From CAIWAH01 sp964602595 (GTDB lineage: Bacteria; Verrucomicrobiota; Verrucomicrobiia; Limisphaerales; UBA9464): a stretch of DNA of 64,000 nt. Shown here one piece after another: positions 9,678 through 18,846 of this stretch (its first letter is position 1; every line of letters starts with the position of its first letter). The position numbers were made by a program, and so were the translations under genes. The DNA is taken from assembly GCA_964602595.1 (NCBI GenBank), contig CAZRRO010000022.1, forward strand, positions 58,964 to 122,963, in the 5' to 3' direction. The notes under the pieces were generated by a model. That model saw only the letters and a list, made by a program, of their open reading frames with translations. It was not told where the DNA came from and searched no databases.

Positions 9678-10403
9678 TCAGAAGATCCCGCCGTCGATCT
9701 TCAGCACCGCACCGGTCACGTAGGAGGCCCCGGAGCTGGCCAGGAAACAGACGGCTGCGGCGACCTCCTCGGGACGCCCAAACCGTCGCATCGGCACCTG
9801 CGCCAGCGCTGCGGACCGCCGCTCCGCTGGCATCCGGGCCAACGCCTCGGTCTCGATGTAGCCGGGACAGACGGCATTCACGGTGATGCCCAGCCGGGCA
9901 ACTTCCTTGGCGAGCGACTGCGTCAGGGCGACTGCCCCGGCCTTGGCGGCCGCGTAGTTGGTCTGGCCGGCCGGCGCCAGCAGTGCGCTGAGCGAGGCCA
10001 CGTTCACGATCCGGCCGGCGCGCTGGTGAATCATCGTGGGCAGGACCGCCTGGCAGCCGTGGAAGACTGCGTCCAGGTTTGCCGCCACCACACCCGACCA
10101 GGCTGCCGCCGGCATCGTCGCGAGCAGGGCGTCATCGTGTTTGCCGGCGTTATTCACCAACACGTCGAGGCGCCCGTGCAATCCCGTGATGAGCCGGACC
10201 GCCGCCGTCCATGCCGTCGGATCGGTGACGTCGAGGTCCACGAGCCGGCAGCGCTCGGGGAATTCTGTGGCCAACGCTTCCGCCTGGTCGCGCCGGTCGC
10301 GCACGCCCAGCCAAAGCTGGTTGGCTTCCGCCTCCGCCAGGAACGCCCGGGCGACGGCGCGCCCCAAGCCGCCATTGGCGCCCGTGATCAGGATGACTCG
10401 CAC
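9678..10403 (-). CDS. 3-oxoacyl-ACP reductase, FabG-like ketoreductase
   Basis: A 241-residue short-chain dehydrogenase. The N-terminus has the NADP-binding TGANGGLGRA motif, then NNAG, then the catalytic Ser in NVASLSA and the YxxxK pair in TNYAAAKAG. The C-terminus is the FabG-type GAVLKIDGGIF. The start is GTG at 10403, which places the Rossmann strand VILITG at the N-terminus; no ATG fits. It precedes the ACP in the same operon. I infer that it reduces the beta-keto group of ACP-bound polyene intermediates. It is read divergently from the ECF sigma gene, 178 bp away. Confidence 0.85.
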   Translation of the reverse strand: MRVILITGANGGLGRAVARAFLAEAEANQLWLGVRDRRDQAEALATEFPERCRLVDLDVTDPTAWTAAVRLITGLHGRLDVLVNNAGKHDDALLATMPAAAWSGVVAANLDAVFHGCQAVLPTMIHQRAGRIVNVASLSALLAPAGQTNYAAAKAGAVALTQSLAKEVARLGITVNAVCPGYIETEALARMPAERRSAALAQVPMRRFGRPEEVAAAVCFLASSGASYVTGAVLKIDGGIF

Positions 10404-10581
10404 GGGGCGACGGAACCCGAAATCCGGGCGCGGGGGGAAGGTTGAAATGTCCGCCCATTGCCCGGCCGATGCGTCTTCCGGCGGGGAGCGGCGATGCCGG
10501 GACTGTCGTTGGCAAAAATGTTTTGAAGATTTTCTGTCCAAAATCCGGCGTTGGCCGGAAGTAAGCCGAATTCCTATTGCG

Positions 10582-11139
10582 ATGTCCCCGGATTCGCCAC
10601 GCATTGCCAGCGACCCCGCCGCCGCCCAGCAGCGGTTTCTTTCGCTGTTCCTGCGCAGCGAGCGGGAGATTTTCCGCTACGTGGCCGCGCTGGTGCCGAA
10701 CGTCGCCGACGCCGAGGACATCGTGCAGCAGACCGCGCTGACCCTCTGGGAAAAGTTCGACGCCTATGACCCGGCGCAGCCGTTCACGCCCTGGGCCTGC
10801 CGGTTTGCCCTCAACAAGACCCGTCAATGGGTCGAACGCCACCAGCGCTGGCGGGCGTTGCTCGACGGCGAATTGGCGGAGGAGCTGGCCCGCCGCCGGG
10901 AGGAATTGCGGCCGGAATTGGAAGCCCGCTTGCGCCGACTGGAAGGCTGTCTGGCGCGACTGCCCGAGGAGCAGCGCGCGTTGGTCGAAGGCTATTATTA
11001 CCGGCGGCAGGAAATCACCGACCTTGCCGGCCAGTCGGGCCGAACCGTCGCCGCGGCCTACAAGACGCTGCAGCGGATTCGGCAGACGCTCCAAGCCTGC
11101 ATCCAGGGCGCCGCCGAACCGGAAGGGGGCATGCCGTGA
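10582..11139 (+). CDS. ECF-type RNA polymerase sigma factor
   Basis: A 185-residue sigma-70 factor of the kind common in planctomycetes and verrucomicrobia. Region 2 is around residues 20-85 (ADAEDIVQQTALTLWEKFDAYDPAQPF, then WACRFALNKTRQWVERHQR), and region 4 is around 125-175 (LVEGYYYRRQEITDLAGQSGRTVAAAYKTLQRIRQ). The ATG at 10582 was chosen because it precedes the conserved RFLSLFLRSEREIFRYV segment. Its stop overlaps the GTG start of the FecR/LamG gene (GTGA), so the pair is translationally coupled. It may control the downstream xylan block, but no promoter was identified. Confidence 0.88.
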   Translation: MSPDSPRIASDPAAAQQRFLSLFLRSEREIFRYVAALVPNVADAEDIVQQTALTLWEKFDAYDPAQPFTPWACRFALNKTRQWVERHQRWRALLDGELAEELARRREELRPELEARLRRLEGCLARLPEEQRALVEGYYYRRQEITDLAGQSGRTVAAAYKTLQRIRQTLQACIQGAAEPEGGMP

Positions 11140-12779
11140 GCCTGAACTATCCGTCGCCCGCATTTGACGCGGCGGTCGCGGCCGTCTGCCACGGCACGGC
11201 GTCCGAGGAGCAGTTGCAGGCATTGCACCGCCTTCTGCGCGACGAGCCCACGGCGCGGGATGAATATCTGCTGCGGGTAGAACTTCATGCCCGACTCGCG
11301 TCGGACCCCGACCTGTTCGCGGGCGCCAGCCGTGACATTCCGCCCATTCCGGCGACGGACACCCCGATCCCGTTCCCTGCCCTGCCCCGCACGAAGCCGA
11401 CCGCCGTCCAGACCGCGAGCCGGTTCCTCGCCCTCGCCGCTGGTCTGGCGTTGCTGCTAGGCGGGGGCTGGTGGGGCTTTCAGCGCTGGGGGCCAGCCCG
11501 GCCCGGGGCCACCAGCCGGGCGGTGGCGATGCTCAATCGGGCGGTCAATGCCCGCTGGAACTCCGCGGACCGCGCGCCGCGGCTCGGGGCGCCGCTCGAA
11601 CCCGGTCGCCTGCGGCTGGAGTCGGGACTCGCCCAGATTGTCTTCTACAATGGCGCCCGGGTAGCGCTCGAGGGCCCCGCTGAATTTAGCCTGGTCTCCT
11701 CAACCGAGGCCCAGCTCGCCCGCGGCCGCCTGACTGCGGAGGTCCCAACCGAAGCCCGGGGCTTCCGCGTGGTGTCACCCCGCCTGGATGTCACGGACTT
11801 GGGCACGGCGTTCGGCCTCAATGTGGCCGGGCCGCGGACGGAGTTGCACGTGTTTGCCGGCGAGGTCGAGTTTTCGACGGAACGTGGGTCCACGAACCGA
11901 AACCTGCGGGAGGGCAATGGCGCCGTGGCCGAAGCTGGCAGCGCCCCCCGGCTGGTGGCGGCCGACCCGGCGGGCTTTGCCTCGCTCTTTGACCTCCAGG
12001 CGAAGTCCGTCGCGGCCGACGCCCGGCGTTACGACCAATGGCGCCAGGCCAATGACCGGCTCCGGCGGGATTCCTCCCTCTGGGTTCATTTCGACTTCGA
12101 GCACGGCGCGGCGTCCGACTGGCGGTTGCCCAATGCCGGGGCCCTCAGTCCAACCCTGCCCGACGCGACGATCGTCGGCTGCCAGTGGCAGGAGGGTCGC
12201 TGGGCGACGAAGCCCGCGCTGGAATTCCGGGGCGTCAGTGACCGGGTCCGCCTGAGCGTGCCCAACGCGGGCGACTCGCTGACGCTGGCGGCTTGGGTCC
12301 GGGTCCAGGGGCTCGACCGGGAGATCAATTCGCTGTTCATGTCGGATGGCTTCGCACCCGGCACGGTGCATTGGGTGATCCGCAACGACGGCGTGCTGGG
12401 CCTCACCGTGATCGGACCCAACGCGGGCCATCAGATCCTGGTCAGTCCGCCGGTCTTGACCGTGGACCAATTCGGCATTTGGACGCATCTCGCGGTCGTG
12501 CTCGACGGTCGGGCGAAGCGGGCCGTTCATTACGTCAACGGGCAACCGGTCAGCCGGCATCCCATGCGGATCAATCCGCCTTTCCGGATCGGGACGGCGG
12601 AGCTCGGGAACTGGAACGCGGTCGGATTCCCGGGCAACGATCCGTTCCTGATCCGTAACTTCAGCGGCGTCATGGACGAGTTCTGCCTGTTTGGCCGGGC
12701 GCTCTCTGACGCCGAAATCCAAGCCCTGCACGCCGATGGCCGACCGCAGTCGGAAATTCCCGCCCAAGCCAGAAACTGA
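11136..12779 (+). CDS. Membrane-anchored FecR/LamG-domain protein, probable anti-sigma partner
   Basis: 547 residues. A cytoplasmic N-terminus (about 1-95) with short helices (ASEEQLQALHRLLRDEPTARDEYL) could bind the sigma factor. One membrane helix follows near residues 98-115 (LALAAGLALLLGGGWWGF), then a periplasmic FecR-type domain (about 150-275; FYNGARVALEGPAEF, VTDLGTAFGLNV, GEVEFST). A Concanavalin A/LamG domain is at about 315-540 (LWVHFDFEHG, LTLAAWVRVQGLD, VMDEFCLFGRALSDAEIQALH). This ECF plus FecR/LamG layout is frequent in the PVC group and suggests sensing of an outside glycan or surface signal. The GTG start overlaps the sigma stop. Confidence 0.8.
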   Translation: MSLNYPSPAFDAAVAAVCHGTASEEQLQALHRLLRDEPTARDEYLLRVELHARLASDPDLFAGASRDIPPIPATDTPIPFPALPRTKPTAVQTASRFLALAAGLALLLGGGWWGFQRWGPARPGATSRAVAMLNRAVNARWNSADRAPRLGAPLEPGRLRLESGLAQIVFYNGARVALEGPAEFSLVSSTEAQLARGRLTAEVPTEARGFRVVSPRLDVTDLGTAFGLNVAGPRTELHVFAGEVEFSTERGSTNRNLREGNGAVAEAGSAPRLVAADPAGFASLFDLQAKSVAADARRYDQWRQANDRLRRDSSLWVHFDFEHGAASDWRLPNAGALSPTLPDATIVGCQWQEGRWATKPALEFRGVSDRVRLSVPNAGDSLTLAAWVRVQGLDREINSLFMSDGFAPGTVHWVIRNDGVLGLTVIGPNAGHQILVSPPVLTVDQFGIWTHLAVVLDGRAKRAVHYVNGQPVSRHPMRINPPFRIGTAELGNWNAVGFPGNDPFLIRNFSGVMDEFCLFGRALSDAEIQALHADGRPQSEIPAQARN

Positions 12780-12825
12780 AACCAAATCCCCATCCCGCCG
12801 GTCACTCCCCACGTTCCCCTTGCGC

Positions 12826-13950
12826 ATGAAAATGAAACTACCGCTGCTGCCGCTGCTCATGGCCCTGGCTACCCAGCTGGGCCTCGCCCAAACCAACGCC
12901 CCGGCCGACGACTGGAAACCCGCGTCGTCCAACCAGCCCGGCAAGGAATACCCGAAGGTAAACTCGGAGGGCCGCGTGAAGTTCCGCATCGTCGCCACCA
13001 ACGCGCAGACCGTCGGCGTCACGTTCCGGGACAGCAGCGCCTTCACCAAGGGCGAGGACGGCGCCTGGTATGGCTACACCCGTCCGCTGGACGAGGGCTT
13101 CCATTACTACTCCATCAAGCTGGACGGCGCGGAGGTGCCGGACCCGAACAGCCTGATGTTCTTCGGCGCCCAGCGCTGGGGCAGCGCGGTCGAGATCCCG
13201 GCGAAGGATCAGGACTTCTATGCGCTCAAGAACGTGCCGCAGGGCCAGCTTCGCGAGCTCTTCTTCCATTCCAAGAGCACGGACACGATGCGGCGCGCGT
13301 TCGTTTACACGCCGCCAGGCTACGACCAGAGCCCGGACAAGCGTTACCCGGTGCTGTATCTCCAACACGGCTGGGGCGAGAACGAATATGGCTGGGGCGT
13401 TCAGGGCCGCGCCCGCGAGATCATGGACAACCTGATCGCCGAGAATAAGGCGCGGCCGATCATCATCGTGATGATCTACGGCATGACGAACGAAACCCGG
13501 ATGGGCGGGATGAGGAACTTCGACATCGGCCCCTTCGAGACAGTCCTCGTCAAGGAACTGGTCCCCTTCATCGATGCCAACTTCCGCACGCTCTCCGATC
13601 AGCCGAACCGGGCGATGGCCGGCCTCTCCATGGGTGCCATGGAGACCAAGACGATCACCCTGAAGAACCTCGAAACCTTCTCGCACATCGGGCTTTTCAG
13701 CGGCGGCAGCATCGCGGTGACCAACATCACGGACATGGCCGCGTTCAAGGCGAAGAACAAGCTGGTCTTCGTGAGCTACGGCAGCAAGGAGCTGGGCAAC
13801 AGCCGGGGCGGCGATCCCAAGGCTACCGCCGAAGCCCTCAAGCAGGCGGGCGTCAACAGCCACTTCTACGTCTCACCGGAAACCGCGCACGAATGGCAGA
13901 CCTGGCGCCGCAGCCTCCGCGAGTTTGCGCCGCTGCTGTTCAAGAACTGA
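12826..13950 (+). CDS. Secreted CE1-type esterase with N-terminal CBM48/E-set domain
   Basis: 374 residues with a signal peptide (LLPLLMALATQLGLAQ). Residues about 40-130 form an E-set domain (VKFRIVATNAQTVGVTF, DEGFHYYSIKLDGAEVPDP). The rest is an esterase-D-like alpha/beta hydrolase with YTPPGYDQ and YPVLYLQHGWGE. The nucleophile is Ser268 in GLSMGA and the catalytic His is His355 in TAHEWQTWRR. Family members are feruloyl or acetyl-xylan esterases. It is the first of four similar esterases here, which suggests removal of several acyl groups from xylan side chains. It begins 46 bp after the FecR gene on the same strand. Confidence 0.82.
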   Translation: MKMKLPLLPLLMALATQLGLAQTNAPADDWKPASSNQPGKEYPKVNSEGRVKFRIVATNAQTVGVTFRDSSAFTKGEDGAWYGYTRPLDEGFHYYSIKLDGAEVPDPNSLMFFGAQRWGSAVEIPAKDQDFYALKNVPQGQLRELFFHSKSTDTMRRAFVYTPPGYDQSPDKRYPVLYLQHGWGENEYGWGVQGRAREIMDNLIAENKARPIIIVMIYGMTNETRMGGMRNFDIGPFETVLVKELVPFIDANFRTLSDQPNRAMAGLSMGAMETKTITLKNLETFSHIGLFSGGSIAVTNITDMAAFKAKNKLVFVSYGSKELGNSRGGDPKATAEALKQAGVNSHFYVSPETAHEWQTWRRSLREFAPLLFKN

Positions 13951-13974
13951 TCCGCACTTTCTGAAGCAACCACC

Positions 13975-15522
13975 ATGAAGACATTCCTCACTCTCCTCCT
14001 CGCCGCCCTGCCCGGTCTGGCCGCCGATCTGACTGGCCAGTGGAAGGCCGTGTTCGACACGCAACCTGGCAAACAGACCTACCTCTACGACCTGAAAGCC
14101 GAGGGCGAAAAGGTCACCGGCAAAGCGACCGGCGACATCAACGGTGAGAACAAGCGGACCGTGGACCTCAAGGACGGCAAGCTCGTCGGCGACGTGGTCA
14201 CATTCATCGAGACGTTCGAGTTCCAAGGCAACGAACTCACCATCAGCTACACCGGCAAACTGGCGGGCGATGAGATCAAGTTTACCCGCAAGGTCGGTGA
14301 CTTCGCCACGGAGGAACTCGTCGCCAAACGGGAGAAGCCCGCGTCCGCCGCCAAAAGTCCGGCCGGCAAGTGGCAGGGGGAATTCGATTCGCGGATCGGC
14401 ATCCAGAAATACCTGTTCGATTTTCAGGTGAAGGACGGAAAGTTGACCGCCAAGGCCGTGGCGGAGGCCCGCGAGGAAAAACGCGACGTGGAGTTCAAGG
14501 AGCCGAAGCTCGAAGGCGACACGCTCACGTTCGTGGAGATGCGGCAGATTCAGGACAACGAAATCCGCATCGAATACACCGGCAAGCTCGGCGACCGGGG
14601 CATCGAGTTCACGCGCAAGGCCGGCGACTTCGGCAGCCAGGAGTTCCTGGCCACCCGCGTCGGTCCCGCTCCGGCGGCCGGTGATTCGCCGCGTCCCCGC
14701 CGCGGCGGATTCGGTGGCCCGATTGAACTTGGGCCCGACGACAAGGCCGCATTCCCGGACGCACCGGCCGGCTTTGATCAGGCCCGCGACGGCATCGCCC
14801 ACGGCAAGCTGGAGATGGTCGAATACGATTCGAAGTCCGTTGGCACGAAACGCAAGGCGCTCGTCTACACGCCGCCCGGTTACTCGGCCGACCAGAAGTA
14901 TCCCGTGCTCTACCTGCTCCACGGCATCGGCGGCGACGAAGAGGAATGGCGCCGGGGCGGTCAGCCCAATGTCATCCTCGACAACCTGCTCGCGGACAAG
15001 AAGGCCGTGCCCATGATCATCGTCATGCCCAACGGCCGCGCGCAGGCGGACGACCGTGCGGGTTCAAACGCGATGGCCACCGCGCCTGCGTTCGGCGTCT
15101 TCGACCAGGACCTGCTCGGCAGCCTCATTCCGTTTATCCAGTCGAAGTATTCCGTGAAAACCGACCGTGAGAACCGCGCGTTGGCCGGTCTTTCCATGGG
15201 TGGTGGTCAGTCGCTGAACTTCGGCCTGGGCAACCTCGATACCTTCGCGTGGGTCGGCGGCTTCTCGTCCGCTCCCAACACGAAGCCGGCCGCCGAACTG
15301 GTCCCCGACCCCGCCAAGGCGAAGGCCCAGTTGAAACTTCTCTACGTCTCGTGTGGCAACAAGGACGGCCTGATTCGCATCAGCCAGGGCGTCCACGCTT
15401 TCCTCAAGGAGAAGGGCGTTCCGCACATCTGGCATGTCGACGAGCACGCCCACGACTTCCAGCATTGGAAGAAGGCGCTGTTCCAATTTTCCCAGCTGAT
15501 CTTCAAACCCGCGGGCAACTGA
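13975..15522 (+). CDS. Secreted CE1-type esterase with duplicated N-terminal beta domains
   Basis: 515 residues with a signal peptide (LTLLLAALPGLAA). Two tandem repeats of about 95 residues follow (about 18-120 and 122-230). Both contain the pattern GKW-x-FD...KYLFDF and NE-x-x-I-x-YTGKL, so they are an internal duplication. A G/P/R-rich linker (RPRRGGFGGPIE) leads into an esterase domain with VYTPPGYSADQKYPVLYLLHG, Ser407 in GLSMGGGQ and His493 in EHAHDFQHWKKAL. The repeats resemble small lipocalin-like or glycan-binding barrels, but I cannot assign a ligand. The gene is 24 bp after the previous esterase and 3 bp before the cytochrome gene. Confidence 0.82.
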   Translation: MKTFLTLLLAALPGLAADLTGQWKAVFDTQPGKQTYLYDLKAEGEKVTGKATGDINGENKRTVDLKDGKLVGDVVTFIETFEFQGNELTISYTGKLAGDEIKFTRKVGDFATEELVAKREKPASAAKSPAGKWQGEFDSRIGIQKYLFDFQVKDGKLTAKAVAEAREEKRDVEFKEPKLEGDTLTFVEMRQIQDNEIRIEYTGKLGDRGIEFTRKAGDFGSQEFLATRVGPAPAAGDSPRPRRGGFGGPIELGPDDKAAFPDAPAGFDQARDGIAHGKLEMVEYDSKSVGTKRKALVYTPPGYSADQKYPVLYLLHGIGGDEEEWRRGGQPNVILDNLLADKKAVPMIIVMPNGRAQADDRAGSNAMATAPAFGVFDQDLLGSLIPFIQSKYSVKTDRENRALAGLSMGGGQSLNFGLGNLDTFAWVGGFSSAPNTKPAAELVPDPAKAKAQLKLLYVSCGNKDGLIRISQGVHAFLKEKGVPHIWHVDEHAHDFQHWKKALFQFSQLIFKPAGN

Positions 15523-15525
15523 TCC

Positions 15526-18189
15526 ATGAAGCACCTCACGCCGTTTGTCGGCCTGCTGTCCGGGCTGATGGCTCTCAACGCCTCGGCGGCCGATGCCCCC
15601 GATCGCCCGCTGCACATCCTCTACCTCGGTTCCGTCAGTTCCGGTGGAAGCGGCTTCGGCGGCGGTGGCTCCCGCACCAACTACGTTTACCTGCCCGGCC
15701 AAACCCTGGCGCCAGAGGCGATCTACTTTAACCACCGTGCCGATGTCACCAATCTCACCGAAGCGTATCTGAAGCACTTCGATGCGGTGGTGCAGGTGCT
15801 GCCCGACGCTGAATTGGGTTCGTCCCAGCAGGCGCTGCTCGCCGGCTTTCAACGGTCTGGCCGTGGGCTCGTCAAATATGCCGATGGCCGGCGTCCGGCC
15901 GAAGGCGTGCTGCGCGAAGCCGTGCTTGGAGGCGTCAGCCACGAGGCGAAGTCCGCCTGGGAAACCTCGCTGAAGGCACGTCCGCCGCTGCAACGTCTGA
16001 CGGGTGAAGTCCCCAACTACGAACGCCGCCCGGAGCCCGTGAAATACCAGGCGCCGCTCTCGCCGCAGGACTCGATGCGTTACACGCAGGTCCCGGCGGA
16101 CTTTGAACTCCAGCTCTTCGCGTCCGAGCCGGACGTGGTGAAGCCCATCTACATGGCGTGGGACGAGCGGGGACGCGCGTGGGTGGTCGAGGCGCGTGAT
16201 TATCCCCACGGCCTCACGGCCGAAGGCGAACCGGGCCACGACAACATCAAGGTCTGCGAGGACACCGATGGCGACGGCCGGGCGGACAAGTTCACCATCT
16301 TCGCCGACAAGTTGAACCTCGCGACCTCCCTCGTGTTCGTGAACGACGGCGTGCTCGTGTCGGAGGCGCGGCACATGCTTTTCCTCAAGGACACCGATGG
16401 CGACGGCAAGGCGGACGTGCGCCAGGCCATTTTGCCAGGCTGGGGCGTGGGCGATTCCCACGCGATGCAGAGCTATCTCAGCCGCGGCTTCGACAACTGG
16501 CTCTACGGCGCGGTGGGTTACTCGAACTTCCGCGGCCAGGTCGCGGGCAAGGACCTCCAGTTCGGCCAGGGCATCTTCCGCTTCAAGGCCGACGGCTCGG
16601 TCCTCGAATTCCTGCACCAGTTCAACAACAACACTTGGGGCTTCGGCCTCAACGCCGCGGGCGATGTCTTCGGCTCGACGGCCAATGGCCACCCAACCTT
16701 TTACGGCTACCTGCCGGCCCACATTCTCAACCCGACGCAGCCGGGCTTCGCAGGCCGACGCGGCGGCGGTGGTTTCCGGCCCGGCTACCGGCTCGACGGG
16801 AACAACGAGCCCGAGCGGGCCACCGCGAATGTTCGCCGGCTGCAATCCGCCAAGTCGATGGCTCCGGGCATGCGGATGCATCCGAACACGCCGAACGTCC
16901 GCATGGTGGACAACTTCGGCGGCTACACGGCCGCGGCCGGACATGGTTTCATGGTCAGCGACGCGCTGCCGCCGCGTCTCCAGGGGAAGGCTCTGGTGAC
17001 AGAACCGACCGCCAAGCTGATCGGCATCGTGGACATCCAGCCCGACGGCGGCGGCTACAAAGCAACTGACGCCGGCAACCTCCTCGCGAGCACTGACGAG
17101 TGGATGTCGCCGATCTTTGCCGAGGTCGGCCCGGACGGTGCCGTCTGGGTGATCGACTTCTACAGCTTCATCATCCAGCACAACCCGACCCCGAGCCCGC
17201 AGTCGGCTGGCATCACGGCCACGACGGGCCGGGGTGGTGCTTACAAGACGGAGAACGACCTACGCGACCAGAGCCACGGCCGCATTTACCGCGTGGTCTG
17301 GAGGGACGGCCCGAAGAGCTCCATCAAGTCGCTGGCACAGGCAAAGGCGCCGGAAGTGGTCGCGGCGCTGGACAGCGGCAACCAGTTTTGGGCACTCACG
17401 GCCCAGCGTCTGATCGTGGACAACAAGCTGACGGATGCCACCCCGACGCTGAAGAAACGCGTGCGCGCCGCCAGCGGCGGCAAGGGTGCGATTCACGCCC
17501 TCTGGTCCCTTGAGGGTCTCGACGCCCTCGACAAGGACACCCATCAGGCGGCGCTCCTGTCCAAGGACGCAGCGCTGCGTCGCAACGCCATTCGCGCCCT
17601 ACCGGCGAACGAGGCCGGGCGGCAGCTCTTCTTCAGCAGCCCGGTGATTCAGGACCCGGACCTCATCACCCGTCAGGCCGCGTTCGTGAAGCTGCTGGAG
17701 TTCCCCACGATTCCGGCAATCCAGACGGTCGTCGCGCAGTTGCCGCGCACGGCCGTCAACAACGACGACCCGTTCCTGAACGACACCGTCACGCTGCTCG
17801 GCCGTATCCACAAGGTGTCCGGGGTTGGCGAGAATGAGGTGAAGGTCACAGCCGGTGATCCGAAACGGGGCGAAGACCTCTTCTACAACAGCCCCACCGC
17901 GGCTTGCGCCGCCTGCCATCAGGTCGGCGGCAAGGGCGGCGACATCGGCCCTATCCTCGACGGCATCGCGGTCCGCGGCGACCGGGCTTACATCTTGGAA
18001 AGCCTCATGGACCCCAATGCGAAGTTGGCCAAGGGCTTCGAGAATCTGCCGATCTCGCCCATGCCCCCGCTGGGTTCGCTGCTGAAGGAGCAGGAACTGG
18101 AAGACATCCTGTCCTATCTTGCCACGCTGAAGACTCCGCCTAAGGACGGCATCACGGTTCCGGTGCGGAAGGTTGAAAACTACGAATGA
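15526..18189 (+). CDS. PVC-type heme-binding membrane-bound dehydrogenase-like protein
   Basis: 887 residues, exported. After the signal peptide comes a shortened ThuA-like region (about 25-165, with LHILYLGSVSS and YLKHFDAVVQVLPDAELG). A beta-propeller dehydrogenase-like domain follows (about 185-600; VPADFELQLFASEPDVVKPIYMAWDERGRAWVVE, VCEDTDGDGRAD). Then comes a HEAT-like helical region, and finally a c-type cytochrome domain with C794-A-A-C797-H798 and an IGP motif. This matches the PVC 'CxxCH heme-binding' family, thought to be a periplasmic sugar or alcohol dehydrogenase that passes electrons through heme; the substrate is unknown. The stop overlaps the next start by ATGA. Gly-rich inserts (GSGFGGGGS, GRRGGGGF) are unusual. 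Confidence 0.8.
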   Translation: MKHLTPFVGLLSGLMALNASAADAPDRPLHILYLGSVSSGGSGFGGGGSRTNYVYLPGQTLAPEAIYFNHRADVTNLTEAYLKHFDAVVQVLPDAELGSSQQALLAGFQRSGRGLVKYADGRRPAEGVLREAVLGGVSHEAKSAWETSLKARPPLQRLTGEVPNYERRPEPVKYQAPLSPQDSMRYTQVPADFELQLFASEPDVVKPIYMAWDERGRAWVVEARDYPHGLTAEGEPGHDNIKVCEDTDGDGRADKFTIFADKLNLATSLVFVNDGVLVSEARHMLFLKDTDGDGKADVRQAILPGWGVGDSHAMQSYLSRGFDNWLYGAVGYSNFRGQVAGKDLQFGQGIFRFKADGSVLEFLHQFNNNTWGFGLNAAGDVFGSTANGHPTFYGYLPAHILNPTQPGFAGRRGGGGFRPGYRLDGNNEPERATANVRRLQSAKSMAPGMRMHPNTPNVRMVDNFGGYTAAAGHGFMVSDALPPRLQGKALVTEPTAKLIGIVDIQPDGGGYKATDAGNLLASTDEWMSPIFAEVGPDGAVWVIDFYSFIIQHNPTPSPQSAGITATTGRGGAYKTENDLRDQSHGRIYRVVWRDGPKSSIKSLAQAKAPEVVAALDSGNQFWALTAQRLIVDNKLTDATPTLKKRVRAASGGKGAIHALWSLEGLDALDKDTHQAALLSKDAALRRNAIRALPANEAGRQLFFSSPVIQDPDLITRQAAFVKLLEFPTIPAIQTVVAQLPRTAVNNDDPFLNDTVTLLGRIHKVSGVGENEVKVTAGDPKRGEDLFYNSPTAACAACHQVGGKGGDIGPILDGIAVRGDRAYILESLMDPNAKLAKGFENLPISPMPPLGSLLKEQELEDILSYLATLKTPPKDGITVPVRKVENYE

Positions 18190-18806
18190 GCATGAAGAAG
18201 CTATCCTGCATCCTTGGCCTCGCGACCCTGTGGGCGCTGGCCATTTCCCCGGTCCGCGCGGCGGACACCACGACCCTCGACAGCGACGGCTACATCCGCG
18301 ACTGGCTCATGCTCGCCCCGATCGCGCTGCCCGAAGGCGCCGATGCCGGCGATCTGTTGCTGCGTTCGCAGATCCCCGACGAGGCCAAACTGAAGCCCAA
18401 GGCCGGCGACTCGGTGACGGTCAACGGCCGCCAACTGACCTGGAAAGCCGTCACCGCCCCCACGAACCACTTCGACTTCAACGCCGTTCTGAAATCCCAG
18501 AACGACCAGTCGGCGGGCTTCATGGTGACCTACATCGAGTGCGACCGGTACATACCCGACGTGGTCATCGCCGTGGGCAGCAACGACCAAGGGCGGATCT
18601 ACTTCAATGGCGTGGACATCTACGCCGTCACCGAGGCGCGCCCACTGACGCTCGATCAGGACAAGGGCAAGATCACGCTCAAGCAGGGGCTCAACGTTCT
18701 CGTGTTCAAGGTCGTCAATCAGCAGAACAGCTGGCAGGGCGCCATGCGGCTGACGGACAGGGCGGGAAAACCCCTAAGCAATGTGAAAGTCCGCTTGTCG
18801 CCCTGA
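18186..18806 (+). CDS. Small secreted jelly-roll (PA14/CBM-like) protein
   Basis: 206 residues with a signal peptide (LSCILGLATLWALAISPVRA). It has DGYIRDWLMLAPI near the N-terminus and VVIAVGSNDQGRIYFNGVDIY in the middle. This pattern is typical of galactose-binding-like domains fused to PVC glycan enzymes (WLxLGPF and GSDDGxxVWLNG). No catalytic motif is visible. It overlaps the cytochrome gene by ATGA, so the two are probably co-translated. A paralogue lies at 22573-23268. Two ATGs close together (MSM) make the start slightly uncertain. Probable role: carbohydrate binding or an accessory subunit of a surface complex. Confidence 0.7.
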   Translation: MSMKKLSCILGLATLWALAISPVRAADTTTLDSDGYIRDWLMLAPIALPEGADAGDLLLRSQIPDEAKLKPKAGDSVTVNGRQLTWKAVTAPTNHFDFNAVLKSQNDQSAGFMVTYIECDRYIPDVVIAVGSNDQGRIYFNGVDIYAVTEARPLTLDQDKGKITLKQGLNVLVFKVVNQQNSWQGAMRLTDRAGKPLSNVKVRLSP

Positions 18807-18846
18807 GGCCCCCGAGACCGACACTTCCACCCTGTTGCCCCAATTC

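Noticed and set aside
13951..13974. A fourth copy of the ECF-type promoter (CTGAAGCA before the 13,975 esterase)
   Set aside because: The second box is only partly matched and no TGACCC box lies at the right distance.
15064..17181. A 705-codon minus-strand open frame across the cytochrome gene
   Set aside because: It is antisense to the PVC-type heme protein and the preceding esterase, is rich in V, E, R and H, and shows no domain; it is a GC-bias shadow.
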